This document shows positions 54,522 to 63,435 of a DNA stretch of 64,000 nt, piece after piece. The translations under genes were made by a program, and so were the position numbers. Where the stretch lies: the NCBI GenBank assembly GCA_944472135.2, contig OX235263.1, positions 25,721,379-25,785,378 of the forward strand. Reading direction: 5' to 3'. Each line of letters begins with the position of its first letter. Position 1 is the stretch's first letter. Source of the DNA: Trichobilharzia regenti. Taxonomy: Eukaryota > Platyhelminthes > Trematoda > Strigeidida > Schistosomatidae. The notes beneath the pieces were generated by a model. It searched no databases. It was not told the origin of the DNA and saw only the letters and a list, made by a program, of their open reading frames with translations.

Positions 54522-57500
54522 TTAGGTGCTGTAGTAGATTAGTAGTTGATTCGTTTTAGGAGTAAATAGTTTATTGATATAGTCAGTAGAGTGAAACAGT
54601 CTATGCAGAGAGCGTTTGAAACTTGTAACCGAAGAGCAAGTTCTGACATCTAGGGGAAGGCTATTCCATATTTTAGAATACATGACTGTGAAGAAGTTTT
54701 CACGGAGTGTTGACCTAAAAGAATGAGTTGTCACTGTGGAAGTTTGGTTACGCAGATCGTAAGAACCTTCCTGTGCGAATTGTATGTCCCTGTTACCTGA
54801 GAATGATATTTTGTGAAGGACCTTAAAGAAGAATATTAGGTTTATAATAAGTCGCCTTGTCCAAAGTGGGTCAAGTTTTAGGATCATGCACCGTGAGATG
54901 TAGTCTTTCTTACAATCATAGCCAAGTAGTTTTGAGGTAAAATATCGTTGGATACTTTCCATCCTTAGCTTGTCACGTGTGCGAGTGCTGCTTATAATAA
55001 ATGGACAGTATTCTAGTAGTGGTCTGACACATGTTTTGTACAGAATTAGCTTGGCTTCATTGTCGTGGAAGTTCCTGAGTATGCATCCTAAGAGCATCCT
55101 CGATTTTCTAGTCTGTGATGCTACTTGCTCAGAGAATGTCAAGTCACTAGAGTACCTCAGGCCTAGGTCAACGACACTTCGGAGTCTGGTTAGGTTAGCG
55201 GATTGAAGCGTTAATTTCAGGTCAATTGAGGGTGCACCGAAGCAGATCCAGCCACATTTTTTCAGATTGAATTGGAGGTTCCATAGGGACGACCAAGCAG
55301 TCATTTTATCTAATTCCTTCTGCACTACATTCTCGAAGTTCCCTAAGTCATCACTTTGGAATGTATAGGCTACTTTTAGGTCATCTGCAAAGATGAATGG
55401 CTTCCCATGCGTGAAGCAAGCGCATATGTCATTGATGTATAGTGTAAATAGGAGGGGTCCAATGACACTACCTTGTACTACACCAGAAGTGATAGGGCTA
55501 GGTTTGGAGGTTGCAGACCCGAGTTTAACTATTTGGGACCTGTTGTTAAGGAATGATTTAAGCCATCCTAATAATGGGTCACGTATTCCTAAGGAGTTCA
55601 GCTTATTTGTTAGCAGTATATGGTCAACACGGTCAAATGCCTTAGAAATGTCAAAGTAGATGACAAGTACTAGTTGCCGTCTGTCACGACTGCTGGTTAC
55701 AAAATTGAAGAAGTCTAGGTGACATGTTAAGCATGATCTGGATTTCAGGAATCCATGTTGGTTTGGACTTATAATATTCCAGCTAAGCATATGTTTGATT
55801 AGGTTATCTTTGACCAGTCTCTCCATGATTCTAGATGCTATAGGTGTGATATTGATCGGCCGGTAGTTACTGACTTCAGTTTTCGAGCCAGATTTGTGTT
55901 TAGGCATAATGAATGTTGTCTTCCATATGTCAGGGTAAGTTTGGGTTTCTAGGGACATTGTGAATATTTTAAGAAGCAGTAGAGGAATGTCAGGGCCACC
56001 ATATTTATAGAAGTAAGATGATATACCGTCGGTACCGAAACCTTTTGAACTTTTGAGGGTTCTTATAGTTTGGTTAATATTAGCGTAAGTGAATTGAACA
56101 GTGCTGATTTTATTTGGTGTGAGTGGAGATGGAGTTTGTGTCATATTAGTAGTAGGGTGTATATCGAGTAGCTGGACTGAGGGCTTAATGTAGTTACCTG
56201 CAAACGTTTTGTTGAATAGTTCACATATGTCTGTAGAGTTAGTGCATAGCCTACCTTTGTCTATGAGGAGAGAAATGCTGTGATTTTTGCGATTCATTCG
56301 CTTCCTTAAGATTTCTGTGAGTGCATACACTCTAGCAGGACTGGCTACTGCAGTGCGTTCTTCCTTTCTCATACGGAGATCTCGAGCTTGTGAGATGGAG
56401 CTAAGGGTGTTAAGTATTAGACCTAGAGTGCCAAAGTCGTGGTGTTTGAAGTAACTTGTTGAGAGTCTCTTCAGTTTCGTACGATCCTTTGGTTTTATGA
56501 ATGACTTTCTGTGTGGGGAAACCTTTAGTGTTTGGAGTGGAATGACAGCATCTAAGCATGTGTTAGTGTTATGGTAGAAGATGGTTAGGGCTCTCGATAG
56601 GTCATCAGTAGTGAAGTATTCATCCCATTTGGAGGATCTTAGCATTGATTCTACTAAGGCCCAGTTTGCCTTACTATAGTTCCTATATATTACTTGTTGT
56701 GAAGTGGAGGTATGAGATGCATTGCTACTCAGCGGAAGTGGCAGTGCACATACCACTGTTTTGTGGTCGCTCCCTGGAAACTCAGAACCTACTAGCGTTG
56801 AAAGGGGGCTTATATTGTGGCAGAAGATTAAGTCTAGTACGTTATTACCTCTTGTGGGAGTAGTGACAGTTTGTTTCCAGCCAAGTATATCCAGCGTGCC
56901 TAAAAACTTATCAAATTTAGTTGGGCCTGTGGGTATATCCCAGTTGATTTCAGGTAAGTTAAAGTCCCCACATAGGATCTTATGGTCGTATTGTAAGTCG
57001 GATAATTGCTCCAGAGTATTAATAAGTTGGGTCTCGTAATTACTAAAGGTGCCAGGTGCTCTGTAGGTGCATCCAATTAATGCTGTTACGTTATTTAGGT
57101 GTACATTAACCCATAGAGTCTCAGGCATGTTAAGTGTACTACTTTCTAGCTGTGATACAGTAAGTGCATTCAGAAAGTACATGAGACAACCCCCTCCCTT
57201 ACCACCTTCCCTGTCACACCGAAAGTGTGTGTAGTTATCTAAGCTTATTTCTTCATCCAAGATGTTCGAATGACACCAAGATTCAGTGATGACAATTACA
57301 GGGGGTTTGTATATTACTGTGAGTGCTCTGAGCATCGGCAATTTATTTAGAACAGATCTAGCATTTATGAGGATTAGGTAAAGATGAGAGTTGAAGTAGC
57401 ATTTGAAGTATTTAAGTTCGTTAGTCAGCCCCGAATATGGTTCAGCACCCAGTAGTTCTGCTGGACATGATGATCCTATGTTAAGAGGAGTTTCAGCATC

Positions 57501-57818
57501 ATGCTCACCTATGTCTACCGAGTTGGTGTGTGCTGTTTTCGGTGAAGAATTAGGAGTTGGAGTACTGGATTTGCTATAGACTAAGGAATTTTTATTTTTA
57601 GTTAGGTTACAGAAGTGGGTAGGGTTCTTTATTTGACCTATACTTGTGCAAGTGTCAAGTGTGCCTAATGGATACGGGTGCACTAGACCGTTCCTGTTTT
57701 CATGCAAGGAGGGAGCCAGCTCTAGTGGTTTAGGAGTGTTAACATCCCTACCAGCTGTTTTTTCAACGCTGACAGGGACGCGGGGGATAAAAAATGATTG
57801 GATCCTTGTGATGACCAT
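54522..57818 (-). CDS. Family-1 CR1 ORF2: AP-endonuclease and reverse transcriptase (intact, 1098 aa)
   Basis: Single open frame from ATG 57818. Residues 1-140 form a low-complexity linker. The AP-endonuclease is at about 148-360: N152 (LINARS), E179 (VITESWC), GKGGGCLMYF, GCTYRAPG, CGDFNLPE with D285 and N287, and S350-D351-H352. The reverse transcriptase is at about 570-880: GFGTDGISSYF, NYRPINITP (651-659), D723 in YFDISKAFDR, SGVVQGSVIGPLLF and FADD (810-813, the YxDD box with Phe). The C-terminal region has RMESIQRYF and KIWNSLPLD. All catalytic residues I can identify are present. The start overlaps ORF1 by 97 nt. The protein would nick DNA and copy element RNA by target-primed reverse transcription. 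No stop or frameshift is seen, so this may be a recently active ORF2. Confidence 0.9.
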   Translation of the reverse strand: MVITRIQSFFIPRVPVSVEKTAGRDVNTPKPLELAPSLHENRNGLVHPYPLGTLDTCTSIGQIKNPTHFCNLTKNKNSLVYSKSSTPTPNSSPKTAHTNSVDIGEHDAETPLNIGSSCPAELLGAEPYSGLTNELKYFKCYFNSHLYLILINARSVLNKLPMLRALTVIYKPPVIVITESWCHSNILDEEISLDNYTHFRCDREGGKGGGCLMYFLNALTVSQLESSTLNMPETLWVNVHLNNVTALIGCTYRAPGTFSNYETQLINTLEQLSDLQYDHKILCGDFNLPEINWDIPTGPTKFDKFLGTLDILGWKQTVTTPTRGNNVLDLIFCHNISPLSTLVGSEFPGSDHKTVVCALPLPLSSNASHTSTSQQVIYRNYSKANWALVESMLRSSKWDEYFTTDDLSRALTIFYHNTNTCLDAVIPLQTLKVSPHRKSFIKPKDRTKLKRLSTSYFKHHDFGTLGLILNTLSSISQARDLRMRKEERTAVASPARVYALTEILRKRMNRKNHSISLLIDKGRLCTNSTDICELFNKTFAGNYIKPSVQLLDIHPTTNMTQTPSPLTPNKISTVQFTYANINQTIRTLKSSKGFGTDGISSYFYKYGGPDIPLLLLKIFTMSLETQTYPDIWKTTFIMPKHKSGSKTEVSNYRPINITPIASRIMERLVKDNLIKHMLSWNIISPNQHGFLKSRSCLTCHLDFFNFVTSSRDRRQLVLVIYFDISKAFDRVDHILLTNKLNSLGIRDPLLGWLKSFLNNRSQIVKLGSATSKPSPITSGVVQGSVIGPLLFTLYINDICACFTHGKPFIFADDLKVAYTFQSDDLGNFENVVQKELDKMTAWSSLWNLQFNLKKCGWICFGAPSIDLKLTLQSANLTRLRSVVDLGLRYSSDLTFSEQVASQTRKSRMLLGCILRNFHDNEAKLILYKTCVRPLLEYCPFIISSTRTRDKLRMESIQRYFTSKLLGYDCKKDYISRCMILKLDPLWTRRLIINLIFFFKVLHKISFSGNRDIQFAQEGSYDLRNQTSTVTTHSFRSTLRENFFTVMYSKIWNSLPLDVRTCSSVTSFKRSLHRLFHSTDYINKLFTPKTNQLLIYYST

Positions 57819-58385
57819 GGCTTATTATTCCACCTATTGTTTGATGCTAGTTGTGTCCTTGTGTGGGTTTCGTGTGTACTGCATTGTGGGTTAGTTCCCA
57901 GCAGACTTGTACCATATATCCGGTCAAAATTTGTTTGTGTGCCATACTCTGAAGACCCTGAGTTGTTGATAGCCGAGTTCTGACTATTACCACTTGTACT
58001 ATTGAGGGTGACATTGTTGTGACATTGGATATCAGTGTGTGCCATGGTGCGATTTAGCACGTTGTGGGTGCTAGTACTATTGACCGTGGGAAGTGTGGGT
58101 TTATTTAAGCTGCCACTGTTTTTGTTGGTATGATTTAGGGGCATATTTTCCTTACCTTTAGCAATGAAGTTATGGCTAGGAGAGGACAAAGTCGAATTTC
58201 GGGGGGTTTTGACTTTTTTTCTGGGGTTATTTAATGGCATTTTAGATTCTGCGGTGATAGGTGGTATGGTTTTGTTATTTATTTGGTTACAGTCTAGTGG
58301 CCTTTCGGCTGGTGTTGCACTCTGATGGGATATTTCTGTGTGTTTTGAGAGGGGTGATGCGGTGGGGTCTACTGTATCTTTCACA
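57722..58385 (-). pseudogene. Family-1 CR1 ORF1, C-terminal part (cut off by the array)
   Basis: Open from the array junction at 58385 to the stop at 57722, about 220 codons. It begins within KDTVDPTASPLSKH and continues with an Asn/Thr/Ser-rich C-terminus (NHTNKNSGSLNKP, YGTQTNFDRIYG, HETHTRTQ). No initiating ATG belongs to it. The frame is the same as the N-terminal part at 61367-62286 once the 2981-bp expansion is discounted (921 nt, a multiple of three), so the array is the only visible lesion. Confidence 0.85.
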
Positions 58386-61366
58386 TACTGCTTTCAACGA
58401 AGGTACAGCGCTGCAATTCTCTGCTTATTCGTGATATTGCTAGCTCATCTGGTGAATAACGGGATCATCGGTATTATAAAATCTGCTAACAAGTTCAAAG
58501 TGGGTCTCATAAACAACTGGAAATGTCACAAATATGATGTACTTATAGGTGAATTTAAAGTTTAATAGACTTTAAAACTCTTTCTGAATGATTTACTGAT
58601 AATTATTGTTTATTCTGCATCTCTTATGTAATACGTCAGCACCTGTACAGAAATGCTACTTACCTTCCTCAACTAACGCAATCATTCATGATTCCCGCGT
58701 GAAATTGACATGCCGTCCTTTTTTCAATCACAGTTTAGATTTGATGCTATATCTATTTCCTTATTTCGACACTTCATTTTAAATGTTTCTCTCACATTTA
58801 CCAGTATTCAACTTATTTCTAAATTAACAAATCATATTATATATCCTATAAGTTTTCATAAATGTACATATGTTCATGCCTGTAAAAATGGCTGGTTTCT
58901 GTTACAGAAATAAAATTATTATTATTATTATTATTATAAGTCGAATTTCGGGGGGTTTTGACTTTTTTTCTGGGGTTATTTAATGGCATTTTAGATTCTG
59001 CGGTGATAGGTGGTATGGTTTTGTTATTTATTTAGTTACAGTCTAGTGGCCTTTCAGCTGGTGTTGCACTCTGATGGGATATTTCTATGTGTTTTGAGAG
59101 GGGTGATGCGGTGGGGTCTACTGTATCTTTCACATACTGCTTTCAACGAAGGTACAGCGCTGCAATTCTCTACTTATTCGTGATATTGCTAGCTCATCTG
59201 GTGAATAACGGGATCATCGGTATTATAAAATCTGCTAACAAGTTCAAAGTGGGTCTCATAAACAACTGGAAATGTCACAAATATGATGTACTTATAGGTG
59301 AATTTAAAGTTTAATAGACTTTAAAACTCTTTCTGAATGATTTACTGATAATTATTGTTTATTCTGCATCTCTTATGTAATACGTCAGCACCTGTACAGA
59401 AATGCTACTTACCTTCCTCAACTAACGCAATCATTCATGATTCCCGCGTGAAATTGACATGCCGTCCTTTTTTCAATCACAGTTTAGATTTGATGCTATA
59501 TCTATTTCCTTATTTCGACACTTCATTTTAAATGTTTCTCTCACATTTACCAGTATTCAACTTATTTCTAAATTAACAAATCATATTATATATCCTATAA
59601 GTTTTCATAAATGTACATATGTTCATGCCTGTAAAAATGGCTGGTTTCTGTTACAGAAATAAAATTATTATTATTATTATAAGTCGAATTTCGGGGGGTT
59701 TTGACTTTTTTTCTGGGGTTATTTAATGGCATTTTAGATTCTGCGGTGATAGGTGGTATGGTTTTGTTATTTATTTAGTTACAATCTAGTGGCCTTTCAG
59801 CTGGTGTTGCACTCTGATGGGATATTTCTATGTGTTTTGAGAGGGGTGATGCGGTGGGGTCTACTGTATCTTTCACATACTGCTTTCAACGAAGGTACAG
59901 CGCTGCAATTCTCTACTTATTCGTGATATTGCTAGCTCATCTGGTGAATAACGGGATCATCGGTATTATAAAATCTGCTAACAAGTTCAAAGTGGGTCTC
60001 ATAAACAACTGGAAATGTCACAAATATGATGTACTTATAGGTGAATTTAAAGTTTAATAGACTTTAAAACTCTTTCTGAATGATTTACTGATAATTATTG
60101 TTTATTCTGCATCTCTTATGTAATACGTCAGCACCTGTACAGAAATGCTACTTACCTTCCTCAACTAACGCAATCATTCATGATTCCCGCGTGAAATTGA
60201 CATGCCGTCCTTTTTTCAATCACAGTTTAGATTTGATGCTATATCTATTTCCTTATTTCGACACTTCATTTTAAATGTTTCTCTCACATTTACCAGTATT
60301 CAACTTATTTCTAAATTAACAAATCATATTATATATCCTATAAGTTTTCATAAATGTACATATGTTCATGCCTGTAAAAATGGCTGGTTTCTGTTACAGA
60401 AATAAAATTATTATTATTATTATAAGTCGAATTTCGGGGGGTTTTGACTTTTTTTCTGGGGTTATTTAATGGCATTTTAGATTCTGCGGTGATAGGTGGT
60501 ATGGTTTTGTTATTTATTTAGTTACAATCTAGTGGCCTTTCAGCTGGTGTTGCACTCTGATGGGATATTTCTATGTGTTTTGAGAGGGGTGATGCGGTGG
60601 GGTCTACTGTATCTTTCACATACTGCTTTCAACGAAGGTACAGCGCTGCAATTCTCTGCTTATTCGTGATATTGCTAGCTCATCTGGTGAATAACGGGAT
60701 CATCGGTATTATAAAATCTGCTAACAAGTTCAAAGTGGGTCTCATAAACAACTGGAAATGTCACAAATATGATGTACTTATAGGTGAATTTAAAGTTTAA
60801 TAGACTTTAAAACTCTTTCTGAATGATTTACTGATAATTATTGTTTATTCTGCATCTCTTATGTAATACGTCAGCACCTGTACAGAAATGCTACTTACCT
60901 TCCTCAACTAACGCAATCATTCATGATTCCCGCGTGAAATTGACATGCCGTCCTTTTTTCAATCACAGTTTAGATTTGATGCTATATCTATTTCCTTATT
61001 TCGACACTTCATTTTAAATGTTTCTCTCACATTTACCAGTATTCAACTTATTTCTAAATTAACAAATCATATTATATATCCTATAAGTTTTCATAAATGT
61101 ACATATGTTCATGCCTGTAAAAATGGCTGGTTTCTGTTACAGAAATAAAATTATTATTATTATTATTATAAGTCGAATTTCGGGGGGTTTTGACTTTTTT
61201 TCTGGGGTTATTTAATGGCATTTTAGATTCTGCGGTGATAGGTGGTATGGTTTTGTTATTTATTTAGTTACAGTCTAGTGGCCTTTCAGCTGGTGTTGCA
61301 CTCTGATGGGATATTTCTATGTGTTTTGAGAGGGGTGATGCGGTGGGGTCTACTGTATCTTTCACA
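58189..61366. repeat. 743-bp tandem array: five 197-bp ORF1 segments alternating with four R720-derived inserts
   Basis: ORF1 segments (minus-sense coding) lie at 58189-58385, 58938-59134, 59681-59877, 60424-60620 and 61170-61366. Inserts (plus-sense R720, internally shortened, each ending in CAGAAATAAAATTATT and (ATT)n) lie at 58386-58937, 59135-59680, 59878-60423 and 60621-61169. Insert lengths 552, 546, 546 and 549 differ mainly by the number of ATT units. The repeats are nearly identical. The outermost ORF1 segments continue into unique ORF1 on either side. Confidence 0.9.
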
Positions 61367-62286
61367 GGGTTGGGAATAATGGCTGCTTGCAAAGTCCTAT
61401 TACCTATTTCACAATTAGTCTTAGCGAGATAATTGTATGCGCGCCTTTCTATGACTGTTTTGTCCACCCCGACCTTTATATGTTTGTAGTTTCTGGCTTC
61501 CGATAGGGTGTGTTGGGAGTGAATGAATTTTCTGGTCTCTGCCGGTGTTTCGAACTGAAAACGAATAGGACAACACTTCTCATGTTGACTCTTCTTCAGC
61601 CTATAGCACTTAGTCTTGGAGTTAGGCATTTTCGCTTCACTAAGTAAGATGAGCTGTACCTTTTTCAGCGCCTCATTGTCCGGAACGTTGTAGACAATAG
61701 CACTCAGTTTTGCGTCGAGTCGTTTTGTTACTTCTGTGGTAACAAAATTAATGAGGTTATCTACCTTAGTTACCGATTCTGTGTCAAGCTTGTTGAGGTT
61801 TACAGTTTTCATGAGGATAGTTAGAGGTGTCAGTTCACAGACCTGCGATCTGATATCGCTGATCTGGTCTGATAATTTGGATATCTCGGTGTTGGTTTCG
61901 ATGTTTCCAGTATTTACTGACTTACTGTCTTTTATTTGCCTTAACTCAGCCTTAAGTTCACCTATAGACAACTTTAGAAGTTCTATTTCTGAAGATAGTA
62001 CTGAAAAAGAGCTTGATGGCTGGAGTTTTTCGATGAGCACGTAAGGTGAAGGGAGGGGTTCTGTATGAGCAGAGGGTACTGAATTTTTAGGAGTAGTGCT
62101 AATACTAGCTGTCAGTACAGTTTTATCCTCAGTTCCAGCTCGACGCTTACGGCATACAAGTGAGTTATGTGACTCATTATAGCCGTTTGTAGGGGGTGTG
62201 TTGCTTGATGTAGGAATCAAGGACGTTATATTTGACACCAGTTTTACAGGGGAATGGGTTCGTCGCTTTTTACTTTGATTAACCAT
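61264..62286 (-). pseudogene. Family-1 CR1 ORF1, N-terminal part (interrupted)
   Basis: Starts MVNQSKKRR at ATG 62286, about 135 nt from the element's 5' end. It has a basic N-terminus, a Ser/Thr/Pro-rich stretch, a heptad-like segment (about residues 80-115, SSEIELLKLSIGELKAELRQI) and a second one (KLSDQISDIRSQVCEL). The conserved ORF1 core follows: AIVYNVPDNEALKK, CYRLKKSQHEKCCPIRFQFE, YKHIKVGVDKTVIERRAYNYL. It runs into the array, where a stop occurs after PLDCN inside the first duplicated segment (a TAG where the C-terminal copy has CAA). The truncated product would keep the coiled coils and core but lack the C-terminal third. Confidence 0.85.
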
Positions 62287-62420
62287 AACTATTGGAAATA
62301 ACAGTTAGTGGTTACAAGTATGGAAGTGGTATAGTACTTGTGCAAGTATTACAACAAGATAAATTTTATGTAACGAATCACGTAAAAATGTAACGCAAAC
62401 GTTGGACGTACCGCGATACA
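62287..62420 (-). promoter_or_regulatory. Family-1 5' UTR (likely internal promoter region)
   Basis: About 134 bp shared with 38286-38426 and with the 5'-only fragment at 12135-12273. It contains TACTTGCACAAGTACTATACC, in which ACTTG/CAAGT form an inverted repeat, and GTACGTCCAACGTTTGCG. Non-LTR elements usually carry an internal promoter here (family knowledge); I see no specific promoter motif. Confidence 0.5.
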
Positions 62421-62858
62421 GAGTTTTATTGTATCGTTGTTGTCGCTTTTTGCCCTTTTTTCTGTGATTTTTTCCTTTTGCTGGTGTTGTTCTGATTGTT
62501 TTATCCCTTGTTATCTGATTTTAAGGGGAGCAATCCAAAGGGTCGCTTCTCTCTAAACTTTATCTTAATGTAACAATTCCTTTCTCAGGCGTGAGGCTAG
62601 CAACCCCACCCTGTAAACAAAATTGCTGCAGAAACTTCAGCACGATGAACCTCTTTGCCCCAAAAGAAAAAGTCTGCGTGAGGACATGGAACGTCCGCAC
62701 TATGTACGAGACTGGGAAAGCTGCCCAGATCGCAAACAAGATGAAAAGATACGGAATCAAAGTGATGAGAATATGTGAAAGCAGATGGAATGGGGATGGA
62801 CTCACCAAGTTGTCAATGGGTGAGTCAGTGATCTACTCCGGTCACCGGTCGAAAGTAC
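62421..62858 (+). pseudogene. RTE-type retrotransposon 5' fragment (5' UTR and endonuclease N-terminus)
   Basis: Plus strand. ATG at 62645 (MNLFAPKEKVCVRTWNVRTMYETGKAAQ...), then MRICESRWNGDG and YSGH, the start of an AP-endonuclease as known from schistosome RTE elements: WNVRTMY carries the conserved Asn, and CESRW the Glu region. It breaks off around 62858. The region 62421-62644 is probably its 5' UTR (T-rich, then CCACCCTGTAAACAAAATTGC). It lies head to head with the 5' end of the family-1 element. Confidence 0.75.
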
Positions 62859-63235
62859 CCAAGTGCTTAATGTATTATCACTTCTGAAATAATTCTAACA
62901 TTCTATAGCGAGTAAATTCTGAATCTGTTCTGAAATGGATTCTTTGATGGCACAGATTAGAATTCTGTGCAGGTTTTCAGCATGACTGACGCTAATTCAG
63001 CACCCGTTTCTTGTGGTAGACATTTTCAGGAGTAGATTAGAACCTGCTCGGTTTGCTTATCAGTGTTGTTCCAGCACCCACAGGACATATTAAGCACGGA
63101 CTAGCGTTGTTTCAGAACGAAAAGACTTTATTCAGCACTCAGCTGTCTTTCTAAGCACGACCGGAGTTATTTCAGAAGGTAGTGGGTAGACAAAATCTTC
63201 ATTTCCCATAAAAAGGCGTTATCGAAGAATAGGTT
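62859..63235. other. Unclassified sequence with recurrent TTCAGCAC-like words
   Basis: No gene seen. Words like ATTCAGCACCC, TTCCAGCACCC, TTAAGCACGG, TTCAGCACTCAG, TAAGCACGACC and TTATTTCAGAA recur irregularly, suggesting a degenerate short-period repeat or remnants of an unknown element. Confidence 0.35.
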
Positions 63236-63435
63236 AGAATAAGTTTAGAATTGTTGTAAGCCTTGGTGGGTCCCATATTCCTTCGGAATTCAGCTTATGT
63301 ATCACCAGAAAACGTCCGTCACGTTCAAATGCTTTAGAGGCTTTGTGAGCGCTGACAGGAGATATGTGAGTTATTTCACTCCCGCTTAGCCAAAATGGCC
63401 AGTGTGCCTAATAGCATGTCAAATTTAGGTTAATA
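63236..63435 (-). pseudogene. Decayed LINE RT fragment
   Basis: The minus-strand translation of about 63240-63335 resembles the RT palm: SKAFERDGRFLVIHKLNSEGIWDPP against SKAFDRVDHILLTNKLNSLGIRDPL of family 1. Short and not open; the rest shows nothing clear. Confidence 0.45.

Larger units (their letters stand above)
53387..62420 (-). mobile_element. Full-length family-1 CR1 retrotransposon with intact ORF2 and an array inside ORF1
   Basis: Minus sense. The 5' end is at about 62420 (CTGTATCGCGGTACGTCCAA), the ORF1 start at 62286, the ORF2 stop at 54522, and the 3' UTR runs to the tail at about 53390 with terminal hairpin TTCCTGTTTATGCAGGAA. Without the 2981-bp array-related expansion the element is about 6.05 kb. 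It is the reference copy for all other family-1 fragments in the window. Confidence 0.85.

Noticed and set aside
58338..58565. 75-codon frames repeated four times in the 743-bp array (with 67-codon frames such as 58710-58913)
   Set aside because: They run antisense to ORF1 and into the R720 insert. They are repeated because the DNA is tandem, and no start context or domain is seen.
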